A stretch of DNA of 64,000 nt from Parvibaculum sp040390855 (GCA_040390855.1 JAZJXO010000023.1:1-64000); one strand, 5' to 3'. Shown: positions 43,261-52,898, counted from the stretch's first letter. Notes: generated by a model not told the origin, from the sequence alone. Translations and numbers: made by a program.

Positions 43261-44577
43261 ATGTCGTCAAGCAATGCAGTTGCGGGTCAGGCTGTCGCCT
43301 CTGGTTTTTTCTCGGATAGCTTGTCCAAGAGCGATCCCGATATTCAGGCGGCGATCGACAAAGAGCTGCATCGCCAGCAGACCCAGATCGAACTGATTGC
43401 TTCGGAAAACATCGTCTCGCGTGCTGTCATGGAAGCGCAGGGATCGGTGATGACGAACAAATATGCCGAAGGCTATCCGGGCAAGCGTTATTATGGCGGC
43501 TGTGAATTCGTGGATATTGCCGAAGAACTGGCGATTGACCGCGCTAAAAAACTTTTCAACTGCGCCTATGTTAATGTGCAGCCCAATTCAGGCTCGCAAG
43601 CTAATCAGGGCGCGATGATGTCGTTGATCAAACCGGGCGACACGATCCTCGGCATGAGCCTCGCCGCCGGTGGTCATCTGACGCATGGTGCCGCACCGAA
43701 CCAGTCCGGCAAATGGTTCAATGCCGTGCAATATGGCGTGCGCGCGCAGGATCACCAGATTGATCTTGATGAAGTGGCGACGCTCGCCAAGCAGCATAAG
43801 CCCAAGCTCATTATCGCCGGTGGTTCTGCCTATTCGCGTGTCATCGACTTCAAAGCCTTCCGCGACATCGCAGATAGCGTCGGCGCGTTCCTTATGGTTG
43901 ATATGGCCCATTTTGCAGGCCTTGTGGCCGGTGGCGTTCATCCAAGCCCGCTGCCTTATGCCGACATCGTGACGACCACAACGCATAAAACTTTGCGTGG
44001 GCCGCGCGGCGGCATGATCCTGTCGAACAATGAAGATCTCGGCAAAAAAATCAATTCGGCGATTTTTCCTGGCATCCAGGGCGGCCCGCTGATGCATGTG
44101 ATCGCAGGCAAGGCGGTCGCTTTCGGCGAAGCATTGCGGCCTGAGTTCAAACTCTATGCGCAGAGTGTTGTGGACAACGCCCGTGCGCTCGCCGCAACGC
44201 TTGCCGAAGCCGGTCTCGCCATTGTATCTGGCGGCACTGATACGCATCTGATGCTCGTTGATCTGCGTCCGAAGAAGCTCAATGGCAAAATCGCCGAAGC
44301 GGCGCTCGAACGCGCCAATATAACCTGCAATAAAAACGGCATTCCATTCGATCCTGAAAAGCCGACCATCACATCAGGCGTGCGTCTCGGCACACCGGCG
44401 GCGACAAGCCGTGGATTTGGTGTTGCGGAATTTAGGCTAGTCGGCAAACTGATCAATGAAGTCTTGTCGGGTCTTGCGGAAAACGGCGAAGATGGAAATG
44501 CGGCGGTGGAGGCTTCTGTGCGCGGGCGTGTGCTCGATCTGTGCGGACGTTTTCCAATCTATGGCGGTGCGAAATAG
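43261..44577 (+). CDS. glyA: Serine hydroxymethyltransferase
   Basis: Interconverts serine and glycine while charging tetrahydrofolate with a one-carbon unit. The 438-residue PLP enzyme has ELIASENIVS, YAEGYPGKRYYGGCE, and the PLP lysine K243 in TTTTHKTLRGPRGG. ATG at 43261 is taken with GAGAAGG upstream. It supplies glycine to hemA and precedes nrdR, as in many alphaproteobacteria. Confidence 0.97.
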   Translation: MSSSNAVAGQAVASGFFSDSLSKSDPDIQAAIDKELHRQQTQIELIASENIVSRAVMEAQGSVMTNKYAEGYPGKRYYGGCEFVDIAEELAIDRAKKLFNCAYVNVQPNSGSQANQGAMMSLIKPGDTILGMSLAAGGHLTHGAAPNQSGKWFNAVQYGVRAQDHQIDLDEVATLAKQHKPKLIIAGGSAYSRVIDFKAFRDIADSVGAFLMVDMAHFAGLVAGGVHPSPLPYADIVTTTTHKTLRGPRGGMILSNNEDLGKKINSAIFPGIQGGPLMHVIAGKAVAFGEALRPEFKLYAQSVVDNARALAATLAEAGLAIVSGGTDTHLMLVDLRPKKLNGKIAEAALERANITCNKNGIPFDPEKPTITSGVRLGTPAATSRGFGVAEFRLVGKLINEVLSGLAENGEDGNAAVEASVRGRVLDLCGRFPIYGGAK

Positions 44578-44615
44578 GCGCTGCTCAAGTTTGATTTAGG
44601 CTGGGGGCCAAAGGT

Positions 44616-45092
44616 ATGCGTTGTCCGTATTGCGGCAATGAAGACACGCAGGTTAAGGATTCACGTCCGACCGAGGACAATACCTCGATCCGGCGTCGGC
44701 GTTTCTGCACCGCCTGCGGGGGTCGATTCACCACATTTGAGCGGGTGCAGTTGCGCGAGCTGACGATTATCAAGACAAATGGCCGTCGTGTGCCCTTTGA
44801 GCGCGATAAACTCATGCGTTCCGTGCAAATCGCGATGCGCAAACGCCCAGTTGAGCAGGAACGGGTTGAGCGTATGGTGTCCGGCATCGTGCGACGCCTT
44901 GAAAGCATGGGCGAGAGTGAAATCCCGTCCACGATCGTCGGCAAGCTCGTGATGGAAGGTTTGAGTTCGATTGATGCGGTCGCTTATGTGCGCTTCGCCT
45001 CGGTCTATAAAAACTTCCATGAAGCAAAAGATTTCGAGGAATTTCTGGGCGAACTCAGCGGCCCGGGCGGCGATAACGCAGATCTCGACTGA
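44616..45092 (+). CDS. nrdR: Transcriptional repressor NrdR
   Basis: Nucleotide-sensing repressor of ribonucleotide reductase genes. The 158-residue protein has the N-terminal zinc ribbon (CPYC at 3-6 and CTAC at 31-34), then the ATP-cone domain with IIKTNGRRVPFERDKL and AYVRFASVYKNF. It stands between glyA and ribD, its usual place. No NrdR box was recognised in this window, so its targets lie elsewhere. Confidence 0.96.
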   Translation: MRCPYCGNEDTQVKDSRPTEDNTSIRRRRFCTACGGRFTTFERVQLRELTIIKTNGRRVPFERDKLMRSVQIAMRKRPVEQERVERMVSGIVRRLESMGESEIPSTIVGKLVMEGLSSIDAVAYVRFASVYKNFHEAKDFEEFLGELSGPGGDNADLD

Positions 45093-45148
45093 GGGCGTTA
45101 TCCGGCCGGAGCTGACATCGGGTGCCCTGATTTGATTTCGGGGACCGG

Positions 45149-46255
45149 ATGGCCGCGACAACTGACGCTGATTTTATGACCATGGCTCTGACGCTCGCCG
45201 AGCGCGGCTTGGGTCAGGTCGCGCCCAATCCAGCCGTCGGCTGCATAATCGTCCGCGATGGCCTGGTTGTTGGTCGAGGTTACACACAATCCGGCGGTCG
45301 CCCTCACGCCGAAACCGTGGCGCTCGCCCATGCGGGCGACAAAGCCCGTGGCGCGACGGCTTATGTCACGCTGGAGCCCTGCGCCCATACCGGCAAGACC
45401 GGTCCCTGTGCTGATGCACTCATCGCCGCCGGTATCAAGCGCGTTGTCGCTGCCGTCGCCGACCCTGATTCTCGTGTCGCTGGTCGCGGCTTTGCCATGC
45501 TGGAAAAAGCGGGCATCGAAGTCACAGAAGGCGTCTGCATGGCGAAAGCCGTTTATCTCAATCAAGGCTTCTTTCTTAAAGTCACTGACGATCGCCCGCT
45601 CGTGACGCTCAAGATTGCGAGTTCTGTAGACGGACGAACAGCGACCAAGACCGGCCATAGCCGCTGGATCACAGATGGCCCCGCGCGCGAACGTGGCCAC
45701 CTGCTGCGGGCCACGCATGATGCCATTATGATCGGAAGCGCCACCGCGATTGTGGATGATCCGACTTTGACTTGTCGTCTACCCGGCCTTGAGGGCCGCT
45801 CGCCCGTCCGCATCATCGCTGATGGCCGTTTGCGTCTGCCGCTTACGTCAAAGCTCGTGCGCAGCGCGACCAAGGTGCCTGTCTGGGTTCTGACCTTTCC
45901 GGGCGGTGATATGGGGCGCCGTAAAGCCTTCACCGATTGTGGCGTTGAACTCATCGACGTTGAAGTCTCAGCGAGCGGCCTCATTGATATGAAAGCCGCG
46001 ATGAAGTCACTGTCTGCCCGTGGCCTCACGCGCGTTCTCGTTGAGGGCGGGGCGCGTATCGCTTCGTCGCTGGTGCGGGGCGGTCTTGTAGATCGTGTCG
46101 AATGGTTCCGCTCGTCATCTATCGTCGGTGGCGACGGTTATCCGGCTATTGCTGCGCTTGGTATCGAGCGCGTGGACGAAGCCCCTAGATTATCATTGGT
46201 CGGTCGTCTCGATCTTGGTGACGACACTCTCTCCAGTTATGTGATGCGGAGCTGA
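45149..46255 (+). CDS. ribD: Riboflavin biosynthesis protein RibD (deaminase/reductase)
   Basis: Carries out two steps of riboflavin synthesis: deamination of the pyrimidine and reduction of the ribosyl group. The 368-residue fusion has the deaminase zinc site H53-A-E55, C78 and C87 (TLEPCAHTGKTGPC) in the first 150 residues and the reductase domain after (IASSVDGRTAT, GSATAIVDDP, LVEGGARIASSL). It is followed after 1 base by ribE. Confidence 0.96.
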   Translation: MAATTDADFMTMALTLAERGLGQVAPNPAVGCIIVRDGLVVGRGYTQSGGRPHAETVALAHAGDKARGATAYVTLEPCAHTGKTGPCADALIAAGIKRVVAAVADPDSRVAGRGFAMLEKAGIEVTEGVCMAKAVYLNQGFFLKVTDDRPLVTLKIASSVDGRTATKTGHSRWITDGPARERGHLLRATHDAIMIGSATAIVDDPTLTCRLPGLEGRSPVRIIADGRLRLPLTSKLVRSATKVPVWVLTFPGGDMGRRKAFTDCGVELIDVEVSASGLIDMKAAMKSLSARGLTRVLVEGGARIASSLVRGGLVDRVEWFRSSSIVGGDGYPAIAALGIERVDEAPRLSLVGRLDLGDDTLSSYVMRS

Positions 46256-46256
46256 A

Positions 46257-46883
46257 ATGTTCACAGGAATTATCAGTGATGTGGGCCGTGTGCGTTCCGT
46301 TGAAAAACGTGGTGATACGCGCTTCGTCATCGAAACGGTTTATGAGCCCGACAGCATGTTGCTCGGCGCGTCGATTTCCTGTTCTGGTTGCTGCCTCACA
46401 GTTGTCGAAAAAGGTCGCGATAATGGCGTAAACTGGTTCGCTGTGGACGCCTCTGCCGAAACGCTGAACTGCACAGTGCTCGGTTCATGGTCCGCAGGTA
46501 CTGCGATCAATCTCGAACGCGCTTTGAAAGCCGGAGACGAACTCGGCGGCCATATCGTGAGCGGTCATGTTGATGGCGTCGGTTCCATCATCTCGATTAC
46601 GCCCGACGGCGACAGCCAGCGTTTCACATTTGAGGCACCGGAAGGTCTGGGACAATTCATCGCGGCCAAAGGCTCTGTGACGCTTGACGGCACATCGCTC
46701 ACCGTCAACGCCGTCGAAGACATAGCCACCGGCTTAAATGCCGGTGCGACACGCTTCGGCGTTAACATCATCCCGCATACGCAGGCGGTCACGACCTGGA
46801 GGCAGGCCCGCGTCGGACAGCGCATTAATCTTGAAATTGACATGCTGGCGCGCTACGTCGCCAGACTGGCCAAGAAGGAATAG
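46257..46883 (+). CDS. ribE: Riboflavin synthase, alpha subunit
   Basis: Dismutates two 6,7-dimethyl-8-ribityllumazine molecules to riboflavin. The 208-residue protein is an internal duplication of the lumazine-binding domain: MFTGIISDVGRV with SCSGCCLTVVE in the first half and GHIVSGHVDGVGSI with DGTSLTVN in the second. It is called ribC or ribE depending on the species. The ribBA gene begins 5 bases later. Confidence 0.95.
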   Translation: MFTGIISDVGRVRSVEKRGDTRFVIETVYEPDSMLLGASISCSGCCLTVVEKGRDNGVNWFAVDASAETLNCTVLGSWSAGTAINLERALKAGDELGGHIVSGHVDGVGSIISITPDGDSQRFTFEAPEGLGQFIAAKGSVTLDGTSLTVNAVEDIATGLNAGATRFGVNIIPHTQAVTTWRQARVGQRINLEIDMLARYVARLAKKE

Positions 46884-46888
46884 GCACC

Positions 46889-48049
46889 GTGTACAAAGAA
46901 TATATTTCCACAATCGAAGAAATCATCGAGGACGCCCGCAACGGCAAGATGTTCATCCTCGTCGATGCGGAAGACCGCGAGAACGAGGGCGACCTCGTGA
47001 TCCCCGCGCAGATGTGCACGCCGGAAGCTGTGAACTTCATGGCCAAATACGGTCGCGGCCTTGTCTGCCTCACGCTTACAGGCGACCGCGCCAAGCAGCT
47101 CAATCTTGAGTTCATGTCGGCGAATAATCAGTCGCGCAACCAGACAGCCTTCACAGTGTCGATCGAAGCACGCGAAGGCATCTCGACCGGCATCTCGGCC
47201 CATGATCGCGCACATACTGTGTCGGTCGCTATCGACCCGACCAAAGGCCAGGCCGACATCGTCTCGCCGGGCCATGTTTTTCCGCTCGTCGCCAAAGACG
47301 GCGGTGTTCTCGTCCGCGCCGGTCATACGGAAGCGGCTGTGGACATTTCGCGCCTTGCCGGTCTCTATCCTGCTGGCGTCATCTGCGAAATTATGAACGA
47401 TGACGGCACCATGGCGCGCCTGCCTGATCTGGTGCAATTCGCGCAGTTGCACGGGCTCAAGATCGGCACCATTGCTGATTTGATTGCCTATCGTCGCCGC
47501 TATGATCACTTCATCCATCGTGCTATCGAGACCGAACTTGAAAGCAATTATGGCGGCGAGTTCAAGATGATGGTGTACCTGAACACAGTCGAATATGCAG
47601 AGCATATCGCGCTGGTGAAGGGTGACATTTCCACGCCGGAACCCGTGCTTGTTCGTATGCACGCGACAAACGTGTTTGACGACGTGCTGGGTGCGCACGG
47701 TTCGCGTTCCGACATGCTCAAAGACTCCATGCGCATAATTGCGGAGGAGGGGCGCGGCGTCGTCGTGCTCATTCGTGATACGGACGCGACTGTTGTTTCT
47801 GATCTTTTGCTGCGCAAAGGCGAGGGCGTTGATCAGTCCATGCCGCGGCGTTTGCGTGAATATGGTGTCGGCGCGCAAATCCTGCTCGACCTCGGTATCC
47901 GCGAAATGATCCTGCTGTCGGATACAGATCGCAGTATCGGCAGCATTGTCGGCCTTGATGGATATGGCCTCTCGGTTGCCGGTCAGCGCCACATCACTGA
48001 CAAGACCGCAGGCATAAAAACTGCCAAGACCAAGGAGAACATCGCGTGA
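46889..48049 (+). CDS. ribB: 3,4-dihydroxy-2-butanone 4-phosphate synthase with degenerate GTP cyclohydrolase II domain (RibBX)
   Basis: Makes the four-carbon unit of riboflavin from ribulose 5-phosphate. The N-terminal half has the acidic site DRENEGDL (29-36) and HTEAAVDI. The C-terminal half (about 215-386) has the cyclohydrolase II fold, but the three zinc cysteines are gone: aligned positions hold N261, S272 and S274. This is the RibBX form known from rhizobia and others, so the second half should be inactive in GTP opening. The start is GTG. It overlaps ribH by 4 bases. Confidence 0.93.
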   Translation: MYKEYISTIEEIIEDARNGKMFILVDAEDRENEGDLVIPAQMCTPEAVNFMAKYGRGLVCLTLTGDRAKQLNLEFMSANNQSRNQTAFTVSIEAREGISTGISAHDRAHTVSVAIDPTKGQADIVSPGHVFPLVAKDGGVLVRAGHTEAAVDISRLAGLYPAGVICEIMNDDGTMARLPDLVQFAQLHGLKIGTIADLIAYRRRYDHFIHRAIETELESNYGGEFKMMVYLNTVEYAEHIALVKGDISTPEPVLVRMHATNVFDDVLGAHGSRSDMLKDSMRIIAEEGRGVVVLIRDTDATVVSDLLLRKGEGVDQSMPRRLREYGVGAQILLDLGIREMILLSDTDRSIGSIVGLDGYGLSVAGQRHITDKTAGIKTAKTKENIA

Positions 48050-48507
48050 TCACGTCAACTCAGGCTCATATCCTCATCGTTGAGGCGCGCTTTTATGACG
48101 ATCTCGCCGACGAACTGGCGCGTGGTGCTATTGCTGCCATCGAGGCTCGCGGTGCGACCTATATGCGCGTGTCGGTTCCGGGTGTGTTGGAAATACCGGC
48201 AGCTGTGAAATTCGCACTCGATGCGATGGCGCATGGTGGCCAGATCAAGAAGTTTGATGGTTTTGTAGCGCTGGGCTGCGTTATTCGCGGCGAGACGACG
48301 CACTATGATATAGTGTCAAATGAGAGCGCTAGAGCCCTGATGGACCTTGCAGTCAGTCGTTCTCTGGCGCTCGGTAACGGCATCCAGACGGTTGAAAACG
48401 GCGTTCAGGCATGGGCCCGGGCCAAGGTGGACGAAAAAAATAAAGGCGGTGGCGCCGCCAATGCTTGCATTGATATGATAGACCTCAAGCGCCAGCTTGG
48501 TGCCTGA
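48046..48507 (+). CDS. ribH: 6,7-dimethyl-8-ribityllumazine synthase
   Basis: Joins the pyrimidine and four-carbon unit to give lumazine, the substrate of riboflavin synthase. The 153-residue protein has VEARFYDDLADELARGA, VPGVLEIPAAVKFA and FVALGCVIRGETTHYDIVSN, all standard. The start is GTG inside the ribBA stop (GTGA), with AAGGAGA upstream. nusB follows after 27 bases, the common ribH-nusB order. Confidence 0.96.
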   Translation: MITSTQAHILIVEARFYDDLADELARGAIAAIEARGATYMRVSVPGVLEIPAAVKFALDAMAHGGQIKKFDGFVALGCVIRGETTHYDIVSNESARALMDLAVSRSLALGNGIQTVENGVQAWARAKVDEKNKGGGAANACIDMIDLKRQLGA

Positions 48508-48534
48508 TCTGCTCCTTGGAAAGTTGATTGATAT

Positions 48535-49005
48535 ATGTCCTCTGCACCGTCGGCAGATTCGCCTAATTTGAGTGCGCGCTCCTCCGCACGTCTCGGTGCC
48601 GTTCAGGCACTTTATCAGATGGACATGGTCGGTACGGAGCTTGATGATATTGTCGAAGAGTTCGTCAACCATCGTTTCGGCAAAGAGATCGAAGGCGAGA
48701 CATTTCCAGAAGCCGACGAAGCTCATTTCGAAGATGTAATCCGCGGTGTTGTGCGCGAGCAACGCGACATTGACCAGTCGATCAATGGAGCCCTCGCCAA
48801 AGGCTGGTCGCTCGCCCGCATTGACAGCACCATGCGTGCGGTGTTGCGCGCCGGTGTCTATGAGCTTCGACGCTGCAAGGAGATTCCGGTCAAAGTCGTC
48901 ATCAATGAATATGTCGATGTCGCCAATGCCTTTTTCGAAGGCGATGAGCCAGGCGTCGTCAATGCGGTGCTGGATCGCCTCAGCGCGACCGTTCGCAAGG
49001 CCTGA
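48535..49005 (+). CDS. nusB: Transcription antitermination factor NusB
   Basis: Binds boxA RNA with NusE (S10) during rRNA transcription. The 156-residue all-helical protein has ARLGAVQALYQMDM, the arginine-rich start, RIDSTMRAVLRAGVYEL and VPVKVVINEYV-like IPVKVVINEYVDVA. It lies between ribH and thiL, forming part of the riboflavin-thiamine block. Confidence 0.95.
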   Translation: MSSAPSADSPNLSARSSARLGAVQALYQMDMVGTELDDIVEEFVNHRFGKEIEGETFPEADEAHFEDVIRGVVREQRDIDQSINGALAKGWSLARIDSTMRAVLRAGVYELRRCKEIPVKVVINEYVDVANAFFEGDEPGVVNAVLDRLSATVRKA

Positions 49006-49023
49006 TGGGCAGGGGCGGGGATC

Positions 49024-49992
49024 ATGCCGCGTCCGGACGAGTTTTCCCTGATCGCAAAATATTTCGCGCCACTCGCGTCGGGTGCCTCTGGTGCCTATGG
49101 TCTCGGCGATGATGCGGCGAGCTACACGCCGACAGTAGGTCACGCGCTTGTCCTCACTGTCGATGCGATTGTTGAAGGCGTGCACTTCCTCCCGACGGAT
49201 CCCGCTGAAGATGTCGCACGCAAGCTCCTACGTGTGAATCTCTCCGATCTCGCCGCCAAGGGCGCTACACCGCGCGGGTATCTCCTTACGACCGCATGGA
49301 CTGCCGCCACACCTGAAGACTGGATCGCTTCCTTCGCACGTGGCCTCGGTGCGGATCAATCTCTTTTCGGTCTGTCGCTCTGGGGCGGTGACACAGTCTC
49401 AACGCCCGGTCCCTTGTCCTTCACGCTCACCGCCATCGGGGAAGTGAAGCATGGCGGTATGCTTCGCCGCACGGGCGCGCTGGCGGGGGATGATATCTGG
49501 GTTACGGGCACGATTGGTGACGGGGCGCTCGGTCTCCTTGTTGCATTGGGCAAGCTCGATCCTTCGCCGGACCTTCTTGCGCGCTATCGTGTGCCCGAAC
49601 CCCGCGTTACCTTCGGTCAGCGCCTCGCCGGTCTCGCTCATGCGTCTCTGGATGTGTCCGACGGCTTAATGGCTGACCTCACGCATCTTTGCGAGGAGTC
49701 CGGTGTCGGGGCCCGTATTGATGCATCAGCCCTGCCGCTTTCGTCGGCGGCACAGGCCTGTCTCAGTCATATGCCGGAACTGATTGAAACGGTGATGACA
49801 GGCGGTGACGATTACGAACTTTTGTTTGCTGCATCACCTGACGTAGCGTCGGCAATTGATTCGGCCGCGCGCCAATCGAATACCCGCACAACACGTATTG
49901 GCAAACTTGTCCCCAAAGCTGAAGGTATCAATGCGTTTGACGCGGGCGGCGTTGCTTTATCCTTCAAACAAACGGGCTTTAGGCATGTTTGA
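49024..49992 (+). CDS. thiL: Thiamine-monophosphate kinase
   Basis: Phosphorylates thiamine monophosphate to thiamine diphosphate. The 322-residue PurM-like protein has EFSLIAKYFAPL, GLGDDAASY with metal-binding aspartates, LTVDAIVEGVHF, LWGGDTVS and DVSDGLMADL, as expected. Start ATG at 49024 has GGGGCGGGG upstream. hppA follows about 200 bases later with its own promoter region. Confidence 0.95.
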   Translation: MPRPDEFSLIAKYFAPLASGASGAYGLGDDAASYTPTVGHALVLTVDAIVEGVHFLPTDPAEDVARKLLRVNLSDLAAKGATPRGYLLTTAWTAATPEDWIASFARGLGADQSLFGLSLWGGDTVSTPGPLSFTLTAIGEVKHGGMLRRTGALAGDDIWVTGTIGDGALGLLVALGKLDPSPDLLARYRVPEPRVTFGQRLAGLAHASLDVSDGLMADLTHLCEESGVGARIDASALPLSSAAQACLSHMPELIETVMTGGDDYELLFAASPDVASAIDSAARQSNTRTTRIGKLVPKAEGINAFDAGGVALSFKQTGFRHV

Positions 49993-50189
49993 ACATGGCC
50001 TCGTGTCGTATTAACCGAGCCTTTTGTTTCGTTCGATTTTGACATTATGCGACGGCCCGACAGGGTCGGTTGCTTTCCTCATCCGCATTTGGCATCGTTC
50101 CACTCAATATTGCTTCGTATGGGAGGGGAAGGACCGTTCCGGAGTTGTCGGTATGGTTCGTGTTCCCGCATAAAAATAGGGACATTGCT

Positions 50190-52310
50190 ATGACTACGAC
50201 ATTGTGGGCGATCATCGGGTGCGGTGGTCTTGCCATTCTTTACGGACTTTTGGCCGGACGATCCGTTCTGGCGGCTGATGCGGGCAATGCCCGTATGCAG
50301 GAAATTGCGGCGGCCATTCAGGAAGGGGCCGGTGCTTATCTTGCGCGTCAGTACATGACGATCGGTGCGGTCGGCATTGTTATTTTCGTTCTGATTTCAT
50401 ATTTGCTCGGCGTCAAAGTCGGTGTCGGCTTTCTGATCGGTTCGTCGCTTTCGGGCGCGGCCGGTTACATCGGTATGCTTGTGTCAGTGCGTGCGAACGT
50501 CCGCACCACGCAGGCCTCCTCTGTCAGCCTCGCGGCGGGTCTCTCGCTCGCGTTCCGTGCGGGCACAGTCACCGGCATGTTGGTGGCGGGTCTCGCGCTT
50601 CTCTCGGTCGCGGTTTATTTTGGCATCCTCACCGGCTATCTCGGCTACGCGGCCAATTCGCGTGAAGTGATCGACGCGCTCGTCGCGCTCGGCTTCGGTG
50701 CTTCGCTCATCTCGATTTTCGCCCGTCTCGGCGGCGGTATCTTCACCAAGGGTGCGGATGTCGGCGGCGATCTTGTCGGCAAGGTAGAAGCGGGAATCCC
50801 TGAAGATGATCCGCGCAATCCGGCAACCATTGCCGACAATGTCGGCGATAATGTGGGTGACTGCGCCGGAATGGCGGCGGACTTGTTCGAGACCTATGCT
50901 GTGACGCTCGTTGCTACGATGGTTCTCGCTTCGATCTTCTTCGTCGGCACGGACATCGTGAACCTGATGACCTATCCGCTGGCCATCGGCGGCGTCTGTA
51001 TCATCACCTCGATCATTGGTGTGTTCTTCGTCCGTCTCGGCAAGAGCAACAACATTATGAACGCGCTCTATAAAGGCTTTGTGGCTTCGTCCATTCTGTC
51101 GTTGGTGGCGATCTACTTTGTCACGGACCATGTTGTCGGTTTCAACAGTATGTTCACGGTCGGCCTCAAGACCTTCACCGGCTGGGATCTCTATCTCTGC
51201 GGTGTGTCGGGCCTCGTAATCACCGGCCTCATCATCTGGGTCACGGAGTACTATACGGGCGTCAACTTCCGTCCTGTGAAGAGTATTGCTCAGGCGTCAG
51301 TGACCGGTCACGGCACCAACGTCATTCAGGGTCTGGCGATTTCGATGGAAGCAACGGCTCTGCCTGCGCTGATCATCGTGGTCGGCATTCTCGTCACTTA
51401 CAGTCTCGCTGGTCTCTTCGGTATCGCGATTGCGGTCTCCACAATGCTGGCTCTTGCAGGCATGGTTGTGGCGCTCGACGCATTCGGCCCGGTCACGGAC
51501 AATGCGGGCGGTATCGCCGAAATGGCAAAGCTGCCGGATGACGTTCGCAAGACAACCGACGCGCTCGATGCTGTCGGCAACACGACAAAGGCCGTCACTA
51601 AAGGTTACGCGATCGGTTCTGCTGGTCTCGGTGCATTGGTGCTCTTTGCTGCCTATACGCAGGACCTGAACTTCTTTTCGGCCTCGCCGGAAATTTATCC
51701 CTACTTCGCAGGCGTCGTGCCGGACTTCTCGCTCTCCAACCCTTATGTGGTGGTGGGACTCTTTCTCGGCGGTCTGTTGCCCTATCTCTTCGGTGCGATG
51801 GGCATGACGGCGGTGGGCCGTGCGGCGGGTGCCGTGGTGGTTGAAGTGCGTCGTCAGTTCAAGGCTGATCCCGGAATCATGGCGGGCACGTCGAAGCCCG
51901 ATTATGCCCGTGCGGTAGACATGCTCACCAAAGCGGCGATCAAGGAAATGATCATCCCGTCGCTTCTGCCGGTGCTCTCGCCCATCGTACTCTACTTCGC
52001 CATTCTCGCGATTGCAGACAAGTCGGCGGCCTTCTCGGCAGTGGGCGCGATGCTTCTTGGCGTGATCGTGACAGGTCTCTTCGTTGCTATCTCGATGACA
52101 TCGGGCGGCGGCGCTTGGGACAATGCCAAGAAGTATATCGAAGACGGACATCATGGCGGCAAGGGCTCGGAAGCTCACAAGGCTGCGGTGACCGGCGACA
52201 CGGTGGGTGATCCTTACAAGGACACTGCCGGTCCAGCCGTAAATCCGATGATTAAGATCACAAACATCGTGGCACTTCTCCTTCTCGCTGTTCTCGCGCA
52301 TTCTGCGTAA
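50190..52310 (+). CDS. hppA: Membrane proton-pumping pyrophosphatase, potassium-independent type
   Basis: Couples pyrophosphate hydrolysis to proton transport across the membrane. The 706-residue protein has about 16 membrane spans, and the substrate motifs GADVGGDLVGKVE (188-200), EDDPRNPATIADNVGDNVGD (205-224) and FGPVTDNAGG. K467 in GNTTKAVTKG occupies the position that is alanine in potassium-dependent enzymes, so the enzyme should not need potassium. ATG at 50190 is preceded by AGGGA; the frame extends to 50070. A bidirectional terminator follows. Confidence 0.96.
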   Translation: MTTTLWAIIGCGGLAILYGLLAGRSVLAADAGNARMQEIAAAIQEGAGAYLARQYMTIGAVGIVIFVLISYLLGVKVGVGFLIGSSLSGAAGYIGMLVSVRANVRTTQASSVSLAAGLSLAFRAGTVTGMLVAGLALLSVAVYFGILTGYLGYAANSREVIDALVALGFGASLISIFARLGGGIFTKGADVGGDLVGKVEAGIPEDDPRNPATIADNVGDNVGDCAGMAADLFETYAVTLVATMVLASIFFVGTDIVNLMTYPLAIGGVCIITSIIGVFFVRLGKSNNIMNALYKGFVASSILSLVAIYFVTDHVVGFNSMFTVGLKTFTGWDLYLCGVSGLVITGLIIWVTEYYTGVNFRPVKSIAQASVTGHGTNVIQGLAISMEATALPALIIVVGILVTYSLAGLFGIAIAVSTMLALAGMVVALDAFGPVTDNAGGIAEMAKLPDDVRKTTDALDAVGNTTKAVTKGYAIGSAGLGALVLFAAYTQDLNFFSASPEIYPYFAGVVPDFSLSNPYVVVGLFLGGLLPYLFGAMGMTAVGRAAGAVVVEVRRQFKADPGIMAGTSKPDYARAVDMLTKAAIKEMIIPSLLPVLSPIVLYFAILAIADKSAAFSAVGAMLLGVIVTGLFVAISMTSGGGAWDNAKKYIEDGHHGGKGSEAHKAAVTGDTVGDPYKDTAGPAVNPMIKITNIVALLLLAVLAHSA

Positions 52311-52333
52311 GAGACGCTTCACCCGATAAAAAA

Positions 52334-52364
52334 GGCCCCGCAGATTTACGGGGCCTTTTCTTTT
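52334..52364. terminator. Bidirectional terminator between hppA and bamE
   Basis: GGCCCCG (52334-52340) pairs with CGGGGCC (52349-52355), flanked by AAAAAA on the left and TTTTCTTTT on the right. It serves hppA on the plus strand and bamE on the minus strand. Confidence 0.92.
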
Positions 52365-52385
52365 GATTGAAACTTCAACCTGCGA

Positions 52386-52898
52386 TTAATGACCGCCGGG
52401 TTTCGGTGCCGTTGATTTAGACGTCTCGCTGTCTTTGTTGAAGCGACCGAGATTGCCGAAGAGCTGACCGAGAATGGTGACTTCCTTACCCCGCGTCGGT
52501 GTCGTGCGTGTCACGAGGTTTACGACTTCTCCATCCTGCAACCCGTAATAGAGAACTTCCTGAACGACTTTTGTTTTGTCGAAATAGACTGCGACTACGG
52601 TGCGTTCCGTTTCTTCAGGTTTCAAAAAGAGGAATGTTTCGGTTTTGGAGCTGATATAATACCAAGCCACGCCGTCATCTGTCGAAATGGTCGAAGGCGA
52701 GCCCATATATTCGCCGACCTGCGCCAATGTTGTCTGACCGGGATGCAGCTTTTTGAGTTGTTCTTCGTCAATGATGTAGCCGCGATTGGCTTTGACTGGC
52801 TCGATAATGTTGCAGGCCGAAATGATAGGGCTTGAAACGGCGAGAAAGGCGAAAGCGGTTACAAGACCGGCACGACGCCGCAGGCTTTTGGAAGTCAT
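52386..52898 (-). CDS. bamE: Outer-membrane assembly lipoprotein BamE (SmpA/OmlA family)
   Basis: Part of the complex that inserts beta-barrel proteins in the outer membrane. The 170-residue precursor has a basic start, a hydrophobic segment and a lipobox ISAC with the lipidated cysteine C29. The SmpA/OmlA core follows (QLKKLHPGQTTLAQVGEYMGSPS, then WYYISSKTE), and the C-terminus is polar. It is monocistronic, divergent from the cytochrome bc1 chaperone. Confidence 0.9.
   Translation of the reverse strand: MTSKSLRRRAGLVTAFAFLAVSSPIISACNIIEPVKANRGYIIDEEQLKKLHPGQTTLAQVGEYMGSPSTISTDDGVAWYYISSKTETFLFLKPEETERTVVAVYFDKTKVVQEVLYYGLQDGEVVNLVTRTTPTRGKEVTILGQLFGNLGRFNKDSETSKSTAPKPGGH

Noticed and set aside
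46853..47992. 379-codon antisense frame opposite ribBA
   Set aside because: Shadow of ribBA; no recognisable motif and no promoter or ribosome site on that strand.
51297..52322. 341-codon antisense frame opposite hppA
   Set aside because: Shadow of the biased codons of a membrane protein; His/Arg-rich and without domains.
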